The position numbers and the translations under genes were made by a program. A stretch of DNA of 64,000 nucleotides from Crossaster papposus (lineage: Eukaryota > Echinodermata > Asteroidea > Velatida > Solasteridae): assembly GCA_037893245.1 (NCBI GenBank), contig JBAIAA010000538.1, positions 620,001 through 684,000 of the forward strand. The letters are read 5' to 3'. Shown one piece after another: positions 49,050 to 62,541 of the stretch; the first letter of the stretch is position 1, and each line of letters starts with the position of its first letter. Under the pieces are notes generated by a model that ran no database searches, was not told the DNA's origin, and was given only the letters and a program-made list of their open reading frames with translations.

Positions 49050-52000
49050 TGCTTTCCTTCATGCCCTTATTTGTGGGCGGGGATTGTGTGCACAAACCTA
49101 TGGCGAATTTGAAACGCGTGTGTTAACGTTAACATTTTCAGAAAATCGAAATAAAATACTAACAAAGCATGCCCCGGGTCAAATTGCTAATGTTGCCATT
49201 CCTGGAGGCCCCCCTCTATCTCCTAACACCCAGCCCCTTCCCGGGGCATGCTTTCCTTCATGCCCTTATTTGTGGGCGGGGATTGTGTGCACAAACCTAT
49301 GGCGAATTTGAAACGCGTGTGTTAACGTTAAAATTTTCAGAAAATCGAAATAAAATACTAACAAAGCATGCCCAGGGTCAAATTGCTAATTTTGCCATTC
49401 CTGGAGGCCCCCCTATATCTCCTAACACCCAGCCCCTTCCAGGGGCATGCTTTCCTTCATGCCCTTATTTGTGGGCGGGGATTGTGTGCACAAACCTATG
49501 GCGAATTTGAAACGTGTGTGTTAACGTTAACATTTTCAGAAAATCGAAATAAAATAGTAACAAAGCATGCCCCGGGTCAAATTGCTAATTTTGCCATTCC
49601 TGGAGGCCCCCCTATCTCCTAACACCCAGCGCCTTCCCAAGGCATGCTTTCCTTCATGCCCTTATTTGTGGGCGGGGATTGTGTGCACAAACCTATGGCG
49701 AATTTGAAACGCGTGTGTTAACGTTACAATTTTCAGAAAATCGAAATAAAATACTAACAAAGCATGCCCCGGGTCAAATTGCTAATTTTGCCATTCCTGG
49801 AGGCCCCCCCTATCTCCTAACACCCAGCCCCTTCTCGGGGCATGCTTTCCTTCATGCCCTTATTTGTGGGCGGGAATTGTGTGCACAAACCTATGGCGAA
49901 TTTGAAACGCGTGTGTTAACGTTAAAATTTTCAGAAAATCGAAATAAAATACTAACAAAGCATGCCCCAGGTCAAATTGCTAATTTTGCCATTCCTGGTG
50001 GCCCTCCTCTATCTCCTAACACCCAGCCCCTTCCCGGGGCATGCTTTCCTTCATGCCCTTATTTGTGGGCGGGGATTGTGTGCACAAACCTATGGCGAAT
50101 TTGAAACGCGTGTGTTAACGTTACAATTTTCAGAAAATCGAAATAAAATACTAACAAAGCATGCCCCGGGTCAAATTGCTAATTTTGCCATTCCTGGAGG
50201 CCCCCCTCTATCTCCTAACACCCAGCCCCTTCCCGGGGCATGCTTTCCTTCATGCCCTTATTTGTGGGCGGGGATTGTGTGCACAAACCTATGGCGAATT
50301 TGAAACGCGTGTGTTAACGTTAACATTTTCAGAAAATCAAAATAAAATACTAACAAAGCATGCCCCGGCTCACATTTTGCTAATTTTGCCATTCCTGGAG
50401 GCCCCCTTTATCTCCTAACACCCAGCCCCTTCCCGGGGCATGCTTTCCTTCATGCCCTTATTTGTGGGCGGGGATTGTGTGCACAAACCTATGGCGAAAT
50501 TGAAACGCTTGTGTTAACGTTAACATTTTCAGAAAATCGAAATAAAATACTAACAAAGCATGCCCCGGGTCAAATTGCTAATTTTGCCATTCCTGGAGGC
50601 CCCCTCTATCTCCTAACACCCAGCCCCTTCCCGGGGCATGCTTTCCTTCATGCCCTTATTTGTGGGCGGGGATTGTGTGCACAAACCTATGGCGAATTTG
50701 AAACGCGTGTGTTAACGTTACAATTTTCAGAAAATCGAAATAAAATACTAACAAAGCATGCCCCGGGTCAAATTGCTAATTTTGCTATTCCTGGAGGCCC
50801 CCCTCTATCTCCTAACACCCAGCCCCTTCCCGGGGCATGCTTTCCTTCTTGCCCTTATTTGTGGGCGGGGATTGTGTGCACAAACCTATGGCGAATTTGA
50901 AGCGCGTGTGTTAACGTTAAAATTTTCAGAGAATCGAAATAAAATACTAATAAAGCATGCCCCGGGTCAAATTGCTAATTTTGCCATTCCTGGAGGCCCC
51001 CCTCTATCTCCTAACACCCAGCCCCTTCCCGGGGCATGCTTTCCTTCATGCCCTTATTTGTGGGCGGGGATTGTGTGCACAAACCTATGGCGAATTTGAA
51101 ACGCGTGTGTTAACGTTAAAATGTTCAGAAAATCGAAATAAAATACTAACAAAGCATGCCCCGGGTCAAATTGCTAATTTTGCCATTCCTGGAGGCCCCC
51201 CTCTATCTCCTAACACCCAGCCCCTTCCCGGGGCATGCTTTCCTTCATGCCCTTATTTGTGGGCGGGGATTGTGTGCACAAACCTATGGCGAATTTGAAA
51301 CGTGTGTGTTAACGTTAACATTTTCAGAAAATCGAAATAAAATAGTAACAAAGCATGCCCCGGGTCAAATTGCTAATTTTGCCATTCCTGGAGGCCCCCC
51401 TCTATCTCCTAACACCCAGCGCCTTCCCGGGGCATGCTTTCCTTCATGCCCTTATTTGTGGGCGGGGATTGTGTGCACAAACCTATGGCGAATTTGAAAC
51501 GCGTGTGTTAACGTTAACATTTTCAGAAAATCGAAATAAAATACTAACAAAGCATGCCCCGGGTCAAATTGCTAATGTTGCCATTCCTGGAGGCCCCCCT
51601 CTATCTCCTAACACCCAGCCCCTTCCCGGGGCATGCTTTCCTTCATGCCCTTATTTGTGGGCGGGGATTGTGTGCACAAACCTATGGCGAATTTGAAACG
51701 CGTGTGTTAACGTTAAAATTTTCAGAAAATCGAAATAAAATACTAACAAAGCATGCCCAGGGTCAAATTGCTAATTTTGCCATTCCTGGAGGCCCCCCTA
51801 TATCTCCTAACACCCAGCCCCTTCCAGGGGCATGCTTTCCTTCATGCCCTTATTTGTGGGCGGGGATTGTGTGCACAAACCTATGGCGAATTTGAAACGT
51901 GTGTGTTAACGTTAACATTTTCAGAAAATCGAAATAAAATAGTAACAAAGCATGCCCCGGGTCAAATTGCTAATTTTGCCATTCCTGGAGGCCCCCCTAT

Positions 52001-53900
52001 CTCCTAACACCCAGCGCCTTCCCAAGGCATGCTTTCCTTCATGCCCTTATTTGTGGGCGGGGATTGTGTGCACAAACCTATGGCGAATTTGAAACGCGTG
52101 TGTTAACGTTACAATTTTCAGAAAATCGAAATAAAATACTAACAAAGCATGCCCCGGGTCAAATTGCTAATTTTGCCATTCCTGGAGGCCCCCCCTATCT
52201 CCTAACACCCAGCCCCTTCTCGGGGCATGCTTTCCTTCATGCCCTTATTTGTGGGCGGGAATTGTGTGCACAAACCTATGGCGAATTTGAAACGCGTGTG
52301 TTAACGTTAAAATTTTCAGAAAATCGAAATAAAATACTAACAAAGCATGCCCCAGGTCAAATTGCTAATTTTGCCATTCCTGGTGGCCCTCCTCTATCTC
52401 CTAACACCCAGCCCCTTCCCGGGGCATGCTTTCCTTCATGCCCTTATTTGTGGGCGGGGATTGTGTGCACAAACCTATGGCGAATTTGAAACGCGTGTGT
52501 TAACGTTACAATTTTCAGAAAATCGAAATAAAATACTAACAAAGCATGCCCCGGGTCAAATTGCTAATTTTGCCATTCCTGGAGGCCCCCCTCTATCTCC
52601 TAACACCCAGCCCCTTCCCGGGGCATGCTTTCCTTCATGCCCTTATTTGTGGGCGGGGATTGTGTGCACAAACCTATGGCGAATTTGAAACGCGTGTGTT
52701 AACGTTAACATTTTCAGAAAATCAAAATAAAATACTAACAAAGCATGCCCCGGCTCACATTTTGCTAATTTTGCCATTCCTGGAGGCCCCCTTTATCTCC
52801 TAACACCCAGCCCCTTCCCGGGGCATGCTTTCCTTCATGCCCTTATTTGTGGGCGGGGATTGTGTGCACAAACCTATGGCGAAATTGAAACGCTTGTGTT
52901 AACGTTAACATTTTCAGAAAATCGAAATAAAATACTAACAAAGCATGCCCCGGGTCAAATTGCTAATTTTGCCATTCCTGGAGGCCCCCTCTATCTCCTA
53001 ACACCCAGCCCCTTCCCGGGGCATGCTTTCCTTCATGCCCTTATTTGTGGGCGGGGATTGTGTGCACAAACCTATGGCGAATTTGAAACGCGTGTGTTAA
53101 CGTTACAATTTTCAGAAAATCGAAATAAAATACTAACAAAGCATGCCCCGGGTCAAATTGCTAATTTTGCTATTCCTGGAGGCCCCCCTCTATCTCCTAA
53201 CACCCAGCCCCTTCCCGGGGCATGCTTTCCTTCTTGCCCTTATTTGTGGGCGGGGATTGTGTGCACAAACCTATGGCGAATTTGAAGCGCGTGTGTTAAC
53301 GTTAAAATTTTCAGAGAATCGAAATAAAATACTAATAAAGCATGCCCCGGGTCAAATTGCTAATTTTGCCATTCCTGGAGGCCCCCCTCTATCTCCTAAC
53401 ACCCAGCCCCTTCCCGGGGCATGCTTTCCTTCATGCCCTTATTTGTGGGCGGGGATTGTGTGCACAAACCTATGGCGAATTTGAAACGCGTGTGTTAACG
53501 TTAAAATGTTCAGAAAATCGAAATAAAATACTAACAAAGCATGCCCCGGGTCAAATTGCTAATTTTGCCATTCCTGGAGGCCCCCCTCTATCTCCTAACA
53601 CCCAGCCCCTTCCCGGGGCATGCTTTCCTTCATGCCCTTATTTGTGGGCGGGGATTGTGTGCACAAACCTATGGCGAATTTGAAACGTGTGTGTTAACGT
53701 TAACATTTTCAGAAAATCGAAATAAAATAGTAACAAAGCATGCCCCGGGTCAAATTGCTAATTTTGCCATTCCTGGAGGCCCCCCTCTATCTCCTAACAC
53801 CCAGCGCCTTCCCGGGGCATGCTTTCCTTCATGCCCTTATTTGTGGGCGGGGATTGTGTGCACAAACCTATGGCGAATTTGAAACGCGTGTGTTAACGTT
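49050..53900. repeat. 12-unit (2385-bp) tandem duplication
   Basis: 49050-51434 and 51435-53819 match, and identity extends to about 53900. Rare markers all lie exactly 2385 bp apart: CCCAGGGTCA (49371, 51756), CGGCTCACATTTTGC (50366, 52751), TTCCTTCTTGCC (50843, 53228) and ACTAATAAAG (50946, 53331). Each block is three bases short of 12 x 199 because of deletions next to the C tract; a +2 insertion and two further -1 deletions cancel. I saw no difference between the blocks. Confidence 0.9.
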
Positions 53901-53938
53901 ACAATTTTCAAAAAATCGAAATAAAATACTAACAAAGC

Positions 53939-55130
53939 ATGCCCCGGGTCAAATTGCTAATTTTGCCATTCCTGGAGGCCCCCCTATCTCCTAACACCCA
54001 GCGCCTTCCCGGGGCATGCTTTCCTTCATGCCCTTATTTGTGGGCGGGGATTGTGTGCACAAACCTATGGCGAATTTGAAACGCGTGTGTTAACGTTACA
54101 ATTTTCAGAAAATCGAAATAAAATACTAACAAAGCATGCCCCGGGTCAAATTGCTAATTTTGCCATTCCTGGAGGCCCCCCCTATCTCCTAACACCCAGC
54201 CCCTTCTCGGGGCATGCTTTCCTTCATGCCCTTATTTGTGGGCGGGGATTGTGTGCACAAACCTATGGCGAATTTGAAACGCGTGTGTTAACGTTAAAAT
54301 TTTCAGAAAATCGAAATAAAATACTAACAAAGCATGCCCCAGGTCAAATTGCTAATTTTGCCATTCCTGGAGGCCCTCCTCTATCTCCTAACACCCAGCC
54401 CCTTCCCGGGGCATGCTTTCCTTCATGCCCTTATTTGTGGGCGGGGATTGTGTGCACAAACCTATGGCGAATTTGAAACGCGTGTGTTAACGTTACAATT
54501 TTCAGAAAATCGAAATAAAATACTAACAAAGCATGCCCCGGGTCAAATTGCTAATTTTGCCATTCCTGGAGGCCCCCCTCTATCTCCTAACACCCAGCCC
54601 CTTCCCGGGGCATGCTTTCCTTCATGCCCTTATTTGTGGGCGGGGATTGTGTGCACAAACCTATGGCGAATTTGAAACGCGTGTGTTAACGTTAACATTT
54701 TCAGAAAATCAAAATAAAATACTAACAAAGCATGCCCCGGGTCACATTTTGCTAATTTTGCCATTCCTGGAGGCCCCCCTCTATCTCCTAACACCCAGCC
54801 CCTTCCCGGGGCATGCTTTCCTTCATGCCCTTATTTGTGGGCGGGGATTGTGTGCACAAACCTATGGCGAAATTGAAACGCTTGTGTTAACGTTAACATT
54901 TTCAGAAAATCGAAATAAAATACTAACAAAGCATGCCCCGGGTCAAATTGCTAATTTTGCCATTCCTGGAGGCCCCCTCTATCTCCTAACACCCAGCCCC
55001 TTCCCGGGGCATGCTTTCCTTCATGCCCTTATTTGTGGGCGGGGATTGTGTGCACAAACCTATGGCGAATTTGAAACGCGTGTGTTAACGTTAACATTTT
55101 CAGAAAATCGAAATAAAATACTAACAAAGC
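53939..55130. repeat. Partial, older third copy of the 12-unit block
   Basis: This shares C6-TATCTCC, C7-TATCTCC, CCCAGGTC with GGCCCTCCTC, TCACATTTTGC and GCGAAATTGAAACGCTTG with both 12-unit blocks, at about 1987 bp from the second. It lacks changes that both of those carry (CCTGGTGGCC, GGGAATTG, CGGCTCACA, C5-TTTATC, CCCAAGGC). It therefore split off before those mutations and before the 12-unit duplication. Confidence 0.8.
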
Positions 55131-55540
55131 ATGCCCCGGGTCAAATTGCTAATTTTGCCATTCCTGGAGGCCCCCCTCTATCTCCTAATACCCAGCCCCT
55201 GCCCGGGGCATGCTTTCCTTCATGCCCTTATTTGTGGGCGGGGATTGTGTGCACAAAGCTATGGCGAATTTGAAACGCGTGTGTTAACGTTAAACTTTTC
55301 AGAAAATCGAAATAAAATACTAAAAAAGCATGCCCCGGGTCAAATTGCTAATTTTGCGATTCCTGGAGGCCCCCCTCTATCTCCTAACACCCAGCCCCTT
55401 CCCGGGGCATGCTTTCCTTCATGCCCTTATTTGTGGGCGGGGATTGTGTGCACAAACCTATGGCGAATTTGAAACGCGTGTGTTAACGTTAAAATGTTCA
55501 GAAAATCGAAATAAAATACTAACAAAGCATGCCCCGGGTC

Positions 55541-55556
55541 AAATTGATAATTTGCC
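55541..55556 (+). other. One-base deletion in the AAATT dyad region
   Basis: AAATTGCTAATTTTGCC has become AAATTGATAATTTGCC, a substitution plus one lost T. It is seen only once in the window. The unit is 198 bp. Confidence 0.75.
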
Positions 55557-55925
55557 ATTCCTGGAGGCCCCCCTCTATCTCCTAACACCCAGCCCCTTCC
55601 CGGGGCATGCTTTCCTTCATGCCCTTATTTGTGGGCGGGGATTGTGTGCACAAACCTATGGCGAATTTGAAACGCGTGTGTTAACGTTAACATTTTCAGA
55701 AAATCGAAATATAATACTAACAAAGCATGCCCCGGGTCAAATTGCTAATTTTGCCATTCCTGGAGGCCCCCCTCTATCTCCTAACACCCAGCCCCTTCGC
55801 GGGGCATGCTTTCCTTCATGCCCTTATTTGTGGGCGGGGATTGTGTGCACAAACCTATGGCGAATTTGAAACGCGTGTGTTAACGTTAACATTTTCAGAA
55901 AATCGAAATAAAATACTAACAAAGC

Positions 55926-56721
55926 ATGCCCCGGGTCAAATTGCTAATTTTGCCATTCCTGGAGGCCCCCCTCTATCTCCTAATACCCAGCCCCTTCCCG
56001 GGGCATGCTTTCCTTCATGCCCTTATTTGTGGGCGGGGATTGTGTGCACAAACCTATGGCGAATTTGAAACGCGTGTGGTAACGTTACAATTTTCAGAAA
56101 ATCGAAATAAAATACTAACAAAGCATGCCCCGGGTCAAATTGCTAATTTTGCCATTCCTGGAGGCCCCCCTCTATCTCCTAACACCCAGCCCCTTCCCGG
56201 GGCATGCTTTCCTTCATGCCCTTATTTGTGGGCGGGGATTGTGTGCACAAACCTATGGCGAATTTGAAACGCGTGTGTTAACGTTAACATTTTCAGAAAA
56301 TCGAAATAAAATACTAACAAAGCATGCCCCGGGTCAAATTGCTAATTTTGCCATTCCTGGAGGCCCCCCTCTATCTCCTAATACCCAGCCCCTTCCCGGG
56401 GCATGCTTTCCTTCATGCCCTTATTTGTGGGCGGGGATTGTGTGCACAAACCTATGGCGAATTTGAAACGCGTGTGGTAACGTTACAATTTTCAGAAAAT
56501 CGAAATAAAATACTAACAAAGCATGCCCCGGGTCAAATTGCTAATTTTGCCATTCCTGGAGGCCCCCCTCTATCTCCTAACACCCAGCCCCTTCCCGGGG
56601 CATGCTTTCCTTCATGCCCTTATTTGTGGGCGGGGATTGTGTGCACAAACCTATGGCGAATTTGAAACGCGTGTGTTAACGTTAACATTTTCAGAAAATC
56701 GAAATAAAATACTAACAAAGC
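55926..56721. repeat. 2-unit (398-bp) tandem duplication
   Basis: CTAATACCC (about 55981, 56379) and GTGTGGTAACG (about 56074, 56472) recur exactly 398 bp apart, and the two dimers look identical throughout. This is a recent local event. Confidence 0.8.
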
Positions 56722-59110
56722 ATGCCCCGGGTCAAATTGCTAATTTTGCCATTCCTGGAGGCCCCCCTCTATCTCCTAACACCCAGCCCCTTCCCGGGGC
56801 ATGCTTTCCTTCATGCCCTTATTTGTGGGCGGGGATTGTGTGCACAAACCTATGGCGAATTTGAAACGCGTGTGTTAACGTTAAAATGTTCAGAAAATCG
56901 AAATAAAATACTAACAAAGCATGCCCCGGGTCAAATTGCTAATTTTGCCATTCCTGGAGGCCCCCCTCTATCTCCTAACACCCAGCCCCTTCCCGGGGCA
57001 TGCTTTCCTTCATGCCCTTATTTGTGGGCGGGGATTGTGTGCACAAACCTATGGCGAATTTGAAACGCGTGTGTTAACGTTACAATTTTCAGAAAATCGA
57101 AATAAAATACTAACAAAGCATGCCCCGGGTCAAATTGCTAATTTTGCCATTCCTGGAGGCCCCCCTCTATCTCCTAACACCCAGCCCCTTCCCGGGGCAT
57201 GCTTTCCTTTATGCCCTTATTTGTGGGCGGGGATTGTATGCACAAACCTATGGCGAATTTGAAACGCGTGTGTTAACGTTACAATTTTCAGAAAATCGAA
57301 ATAAAATACTAACAAAGCATGCCCCGGGTCAAATTGCTAATTTTGCCATTCCTGGAGGCCCCCCTCTATCTCCTAACACCCAGCCCTTTCCCGGGGCATG
57401 CTTTCCTTCATGCCCTTATTTGTGGGCGTGGATTGTGTGCACAAACCTATGGCGAATTTGAAACGCGTGTGTTAACGTTAACATTCTCAGAAAATCGAAA
57501 TAAAATACTAACAAAGCATGCCCCGGGTCAAATTGCTAATTTTGCCATTCCTGGAGGCCCCCCTCTATCTCCTAACACCCAGCCCCTTCCCGGGGCATGC
57601 TTTCCTTCATGCCCTTATTTGTGGGCGGGGATTGTGTGCACAAACCTATGGCGAATTTGAAACGCGCGTGTTAACGTTAACATTTTCAGAAAATCGAAAT
57701 AAAATACTAACAAAGCATGCCCCGGGTCAAATTGCTAATTTTGCCATTCCTGGAGGCCCCCCTCTATCTCCTAACACCCAGCCCCTTCCCGGGGCATGCT
57801 TTCCTTCATGCCCTTATTTGTGGGCGGGGATTGTGTGCACAAACCTATGGCGAATTTGAAACGCGTGTGTTAACGTTAAAATGTTCAGAAAATCGAAATA
57901 AAATACTAACAAAGCATGCCCCGGGTCAAATTGCTAATTTTGCCATTCCTGGAGGCCCCCCTCTATCTCCTAACACCCAGCCCCTTCCCGGGGCATGCTT
58001 TCCTTCATGCCCTTATTTGTGGGCGGGGATTGTGTGCACAAACCTATGGCGAATTTGAAACGCGTGTGTTAACGTTAAAATTTTCAGAAAATCGAAATAA
58101 AATACTAACAAAGCATGCCCCGGGTCAAATTGCTAATTTTGCCATTCCTGGAGGCCCCCCTCTATCTCCTAACACCCAGCCCCTTCCCGGGGCATGCTTT
58201 CCTTCATGCCCTTATTTGTGGGCGGGGATTGTGTGCACAAACCTATGGCGAATTTAAAACGCGTGTGTTAACGTTACAATGTTCAGAAAATCGAAATAAA
58301 ATACTAACAAAGCATGCCCCGGGTCAAATTGCTAATTTTGCCATTCCTGGAGGCCCCCCTCTATCTCCTAACACCCAGCCCCTTCCCGGGGCATGCTTTC
58401 CTTCATGCCCTTATTTGTGGGCGGGGATTGTGTGCACAAACCTATGGCAAATTTGAAACGCGTGTGTTAACGTTACAATTTTCAGAAAATCGAAATAAAA
58501 TACTAACAAAGCATGCCCCGGGTCAAATTGCTAATTTTGCCATTCCTGGAGGCACCCCTCTATCTCCTAACACCCAGCCCCTTCCCGGGGCATGCTTTCC
58601 TTCATGCCCTTATTTGTGGGCGGGGATTGTGTGCACAAACCTATGGCGAATTTGAAACGCGTGTGTTAACGTTAACATTTTCAGAAAATCGAAATAAAAT
58701 ACTAACAAAGCATGCCCCGGGTCAAATTGCTAATTTTGCCATTCCTGGAGGCCCCCCTCTATCTCCTAACACCCAGCCCCTTCCCGAGGCATGCTTTCCT
58801 TCATGCCCTTTTTTGTGGGCGGGGATTGTATGCACAAACCTATGGCGAATTTGAAACGCGTGTGTTAACGTTAAAATTTTCAGAAAATCGAAATAAAATA
58901 CTAACAGAGCATGCCCCGGGTCAAATTGCTAATTTTGCCATTCCTGGAGGCCCCCCTCTATCTCCTAACACCCAGCCCCTTCCCGGGGCATGCTTTCCTT
59001 CATGCCCTTATTTGTGGGCGGGGATTGTGTGCACAAACCTATGGCGAATTTGAAAGGCGTGTGTTAACGTTAAAATGTTCAGAAAATCGAAATAAAATAC
59101 TAACAAAGCA

Positions 59111-59120
59111 TGCCCGGGTC
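59111..59120 (+). other. One-base deletion in the first arm, CATGCCCGGG
   Basis: GCATGCCCCGGG has lost one C, giving a 198-bp unit. It is one of the few length changes in the first inverted-repeat arm. The unit is missing from the downstream copy at 61.5-64 kb. Confidence 0.8.
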
Positions 59121-60604
59121 AAATTGCTAATTTTGCCATTCCTGGAGGCCCCCCTCTATCTCCTAACACCCAGCCCCTTCCCGGGGCATGCTTTCCTTCA
59201 TGCCCTTATTTGTGGGCGGGGATTGTGTGCACAAACCTATGGCGAATTTGAAACGCGTGTGTTAACGTTAACATTTTCAGAAAATCGAAATAAAATACTA
59301 ACAAAGCATGCCCCGGGTCAAATTGCTAATTTTGCCATTCCTGGAGGCCCCCCTCTATCTCCTAACACCCAGCCCCTTCCCGGGGCATGCTTTCCTTCAT
59401 GCCCTTATTTGTGGGCGGGGATTGTGTGCACAAACCTATGGCGAATTTGAAACGCGCGTGTTAACGTTAACATTTTCAGAAAATTGAAATAAAATACTAA
59501 CAAAGCATGCCCCGGGTCAAATTGCAAATGTTGCCATTCCTGGAGGCCCCCCTCTATCTCCTAACACCCAGCCCCTTCCCGGGGCATGCTTTCCTTCATG
59601 CCCTTATTTGTGGGCGGGGATTGTGTGCACAAACCTATGGCGAATTTGAAACGCGTGTGTTAACGTTAACATTTTCAGAAAATCGAAATAAAATACTAAC
59701 AAAGCATGCCCCGGGTCAAATTGCTAATTTTGCCATTCCTGGAGGCCCCCCTCTATCTCCTAACACCCAGCCCCTTCCCGGGGCATGCTTTCCTTCATGC
59801 CCTTATTTGTGGGCGGGGATTGTGTGCACAAACCTATGGCGAATTTGAAACGCGTGTGTTAACGTTAACATTTTCAGAAAATCGAAATAAAATACTAACA
59901 AAGCATGCCCCGGGTCAAATTGCTAATTTTGCCATTCCTGGAGGCCCCCCTCTATCTCCTAACACCCAGCCCCTTCCCGGGGCATGCTTTCCTTCATGCC
60001 CTTATTTGTGGGCGGGGATTGTGTGCACAAACCTATGGCGAATTTGAAACGCGTGTGTTAACGTTAAAATTTTCAGAAAATCGAAATAAAATACTAACAA
60101 AGCATGCCCCGGGTCAAATTGCTAATTTTGCCATTCCTGGAGGCCCCCCTCTATCTCCTACCACCCAGCCCCTTCCCGGGGCATGCTTTCCTTCATGCCC
60201 TTATTTGTGGGCGGGGATTGTGTGCACAAACCTATGGCGAATTTGAAAGGCGTGTGTTAACGTTAACATTTTCAGAAAATCGAAATAAAATACTAACAAA
60301 GCATGCCCCGGGTCAAATTGCTAATTTTGCCATTCCTGGAGGCCTCCCTCTATCTCCTAACACCCAGCCCCTTCCCGGGGCATGCTTTCCTTCATGCCCT
60401 TATTTGTGGGCGGGGATTGTGTGCACAAACCTATGGCGATTTTGAAAGGCGTGTGTTAACGTTAACATTTTCCGAAAATCGAAATAAAATACTAACAAAG
60501 CATGCCCCGGGTCAAATTGCTAATTTTGCCATTCCTGGAGGCCCCCCTCTATCTCCTAACACCCAGCCCCTTCCCGGGGCATGCTTTCCTTCATGCCCTT
60601 ATTT

Positions 60605-60616
60605 GTGGGCGGGATT
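60605..60616 (+). other. One-base deletion in the GC-box-like element
   Basis: GTGGGCGGGGATT has become GTGGGCGGGATT, giving a 198-bp unit. It is the only shortened copy of this element that I found. Confidence 0.75.
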
Positions 60617-62528
60617 GTGTGCACAAACCTATGGCGAATTTGAAACGCGTGTGTTAAAGTTAAAATGTTCAGAAAATCGAAATAAAATACTAACAAAGCA
60701 TGCCCCGGGTCAAATTGCTAATTTTGCCATTCCTGGAGGCCCCCCTCTATCTCCTAACACCCAGCCCCTTCCCGGGGCACGCTTTCCTTCATGCCCTTAT
60801 TTGTGGGCGGGGATTGTGTGCACAAACCTATGGCGAATTTGAAACGCGTGTGTTAACGTTAAAATGTTCAGAAAATCGAAATAAAATACTAACAAAGCAT
60901 GCCCCGGGTCAAATTGCTAATTTTGCCATTCCTGGAGGCCCCCTTCTATCTCCTAACACCCAGCCCCTTCCCGGGGCATGCTTTCCTTCATGCCCTTATT
61001 TGTGGGCGGGGATTGTGTGCACAAACCTATGGCGAATTTGAAACGCGTGTGTTAACGTTAACATTTTCAGAAAATCGAAATAAAATACTAACAGAGCATG
61101 CCCCGGGTCAAATTGCTAATTTTGCCATTCCTGGAGGCCCCCCTCTATCTCCTAACACCCAGCCCCTTCCCGGGGCATGCTTTCCTTCATGCCCTTATTT
61201 GTGGGCGGGGATTGTGTGCACAAACCTATGGCGAATTTGAAACGCGTGTGTTAACGTTAAAATGTTCAGAAAATCGAAATAAAATACTAACAAAGCATGC
61301 CCCGGGTCAAATTGCTAATTTTGCCATTCCTGGAGGCCCCCCTCTATCTCCTAACACCCAACCCCTTCCCGGGGCATGCTTTCCTTCATGCCCTTATTTG
61401 TGGGCGGGGATTGTGTGCACAAACCTATGGCGAATTTGAAACGCGTGTGTTAACGTTAAAATGTTCAGAAAATCGAAATAAAATACTAACAAAGCATGCC
61501 CCGGGTCAAATTGCTAATTTTGCCATTCCTGGAGGCCCCCCTCTATCTCCTAACACCCAGCCCTTTCCCGGGGCATGCTTTCCTTCATGCCCTTATTTGT
61601 GGGCGTGGATTGTGTGCACAAACCTATGGCGAATTTGAAACGCGTGTGTTAACGTTAACATTCTCAGAAAATCGAAATAAAATACTAACAAAGCATGCCC
61701 CGGGTCAAATTGCTAATTTTGCCATTCCTGGAGGCCCCCCTCTATCTCCTAACACCCAGCCCCTTCCCGGGGCATGCTTTCCTTCATGCCCTTATTTGTG
61801 GGCGGGGATTGTGTGCACAAACCTATGGCGAATTTGAAACGCGCGTGTTAACGTTAACATTTTCAGAAAATCGAAATAAAATACTAACAAAGCATGCCCC
61901 GGGTCAAATTGCTAATTTTGCCATTCCTGGAGGCCCCCCTCTATCTCCTAACACCCAGCCCCTTCCCGGGGCATGCTTTCCTTCATGCCCTTATTTGTGG
62001 GCGGGGATTGTGTGCACAAACCTATGGCGAATTTGAAACGCGTGTGTTAACGTTAAAATGTTCAGAAAATCGAAATAAAATACTAACAAAGCATGCCCCG
62101 GGTCAAATTGCTAATTTTGCCATTCCTGGAGGCCCCCCTCTATCTCCTAACACCCAGCCCCTTCCCGGGGCATGCTTTCCTTCATGCCCTTATTTGTGGG
62201 CGGGGATTGTGTGCACAAACCTATGGCGAATTTGAAACGCGTGTGTTAACGTTAAAATTTTCAGAAAATCGAAATAAAATACTAACAAAGCATGCCCCGG
62301 GTCAAATTGCTAATTTTGCCATTCCTGGAGGCCCCCCTCTATCTCCTAACACCCAGCCCCTTCCCGGGGCATGCTTTCCTTCATGCCCTTATTTGTGGGC
62401 GGGGATTGTGTGCACAAACCTATGGCGAATTTGAAACGCGTGTGTTAACGTTACAATGTTCAGAAAATCGAAATAAAATACTAACAAAGCATGCCCCGGG
62501 TCAAATTGCTAATTTTGCCATTCCTGGA

Positions 62529-62541
62529 GGCCCCCCTTCTA
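62529..62541 (+). other. One-base T insertion after the C6 tract
   Basis: C6-TCTATC has become C6-TTCTATC, giving a 200-bp unit. The counterpart 21 units upstream (about 58350) is normal, so the insertion came after that copy event. Confidence 0.8.

Larger units (their letters stand above)
49050..55130. repeat. Zone 3: 12-unit blocks with short indels
   Basis: The zone is built from two near-identical 12-unit blocks and a partial older third one. It is marked by deletions next to the C tract (C6-TATCTCC, C7-TATCTCC, C5-TCTATC), an inserted pair in TCACATTTTGC, and GCGAAATTGAAACGCTTG. The last TAGTAAC unit of the window is here, near 53727. Confidence 0.75.

Noticed and set aside
54533-55273. 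Longest reading frame in the window, 246 codons
   Set aside because: It arises from a 201-bp unit followed by a 198-bp unit, which keep the frame open. The content is the same repeat translation, with no domain and no conserved start context.
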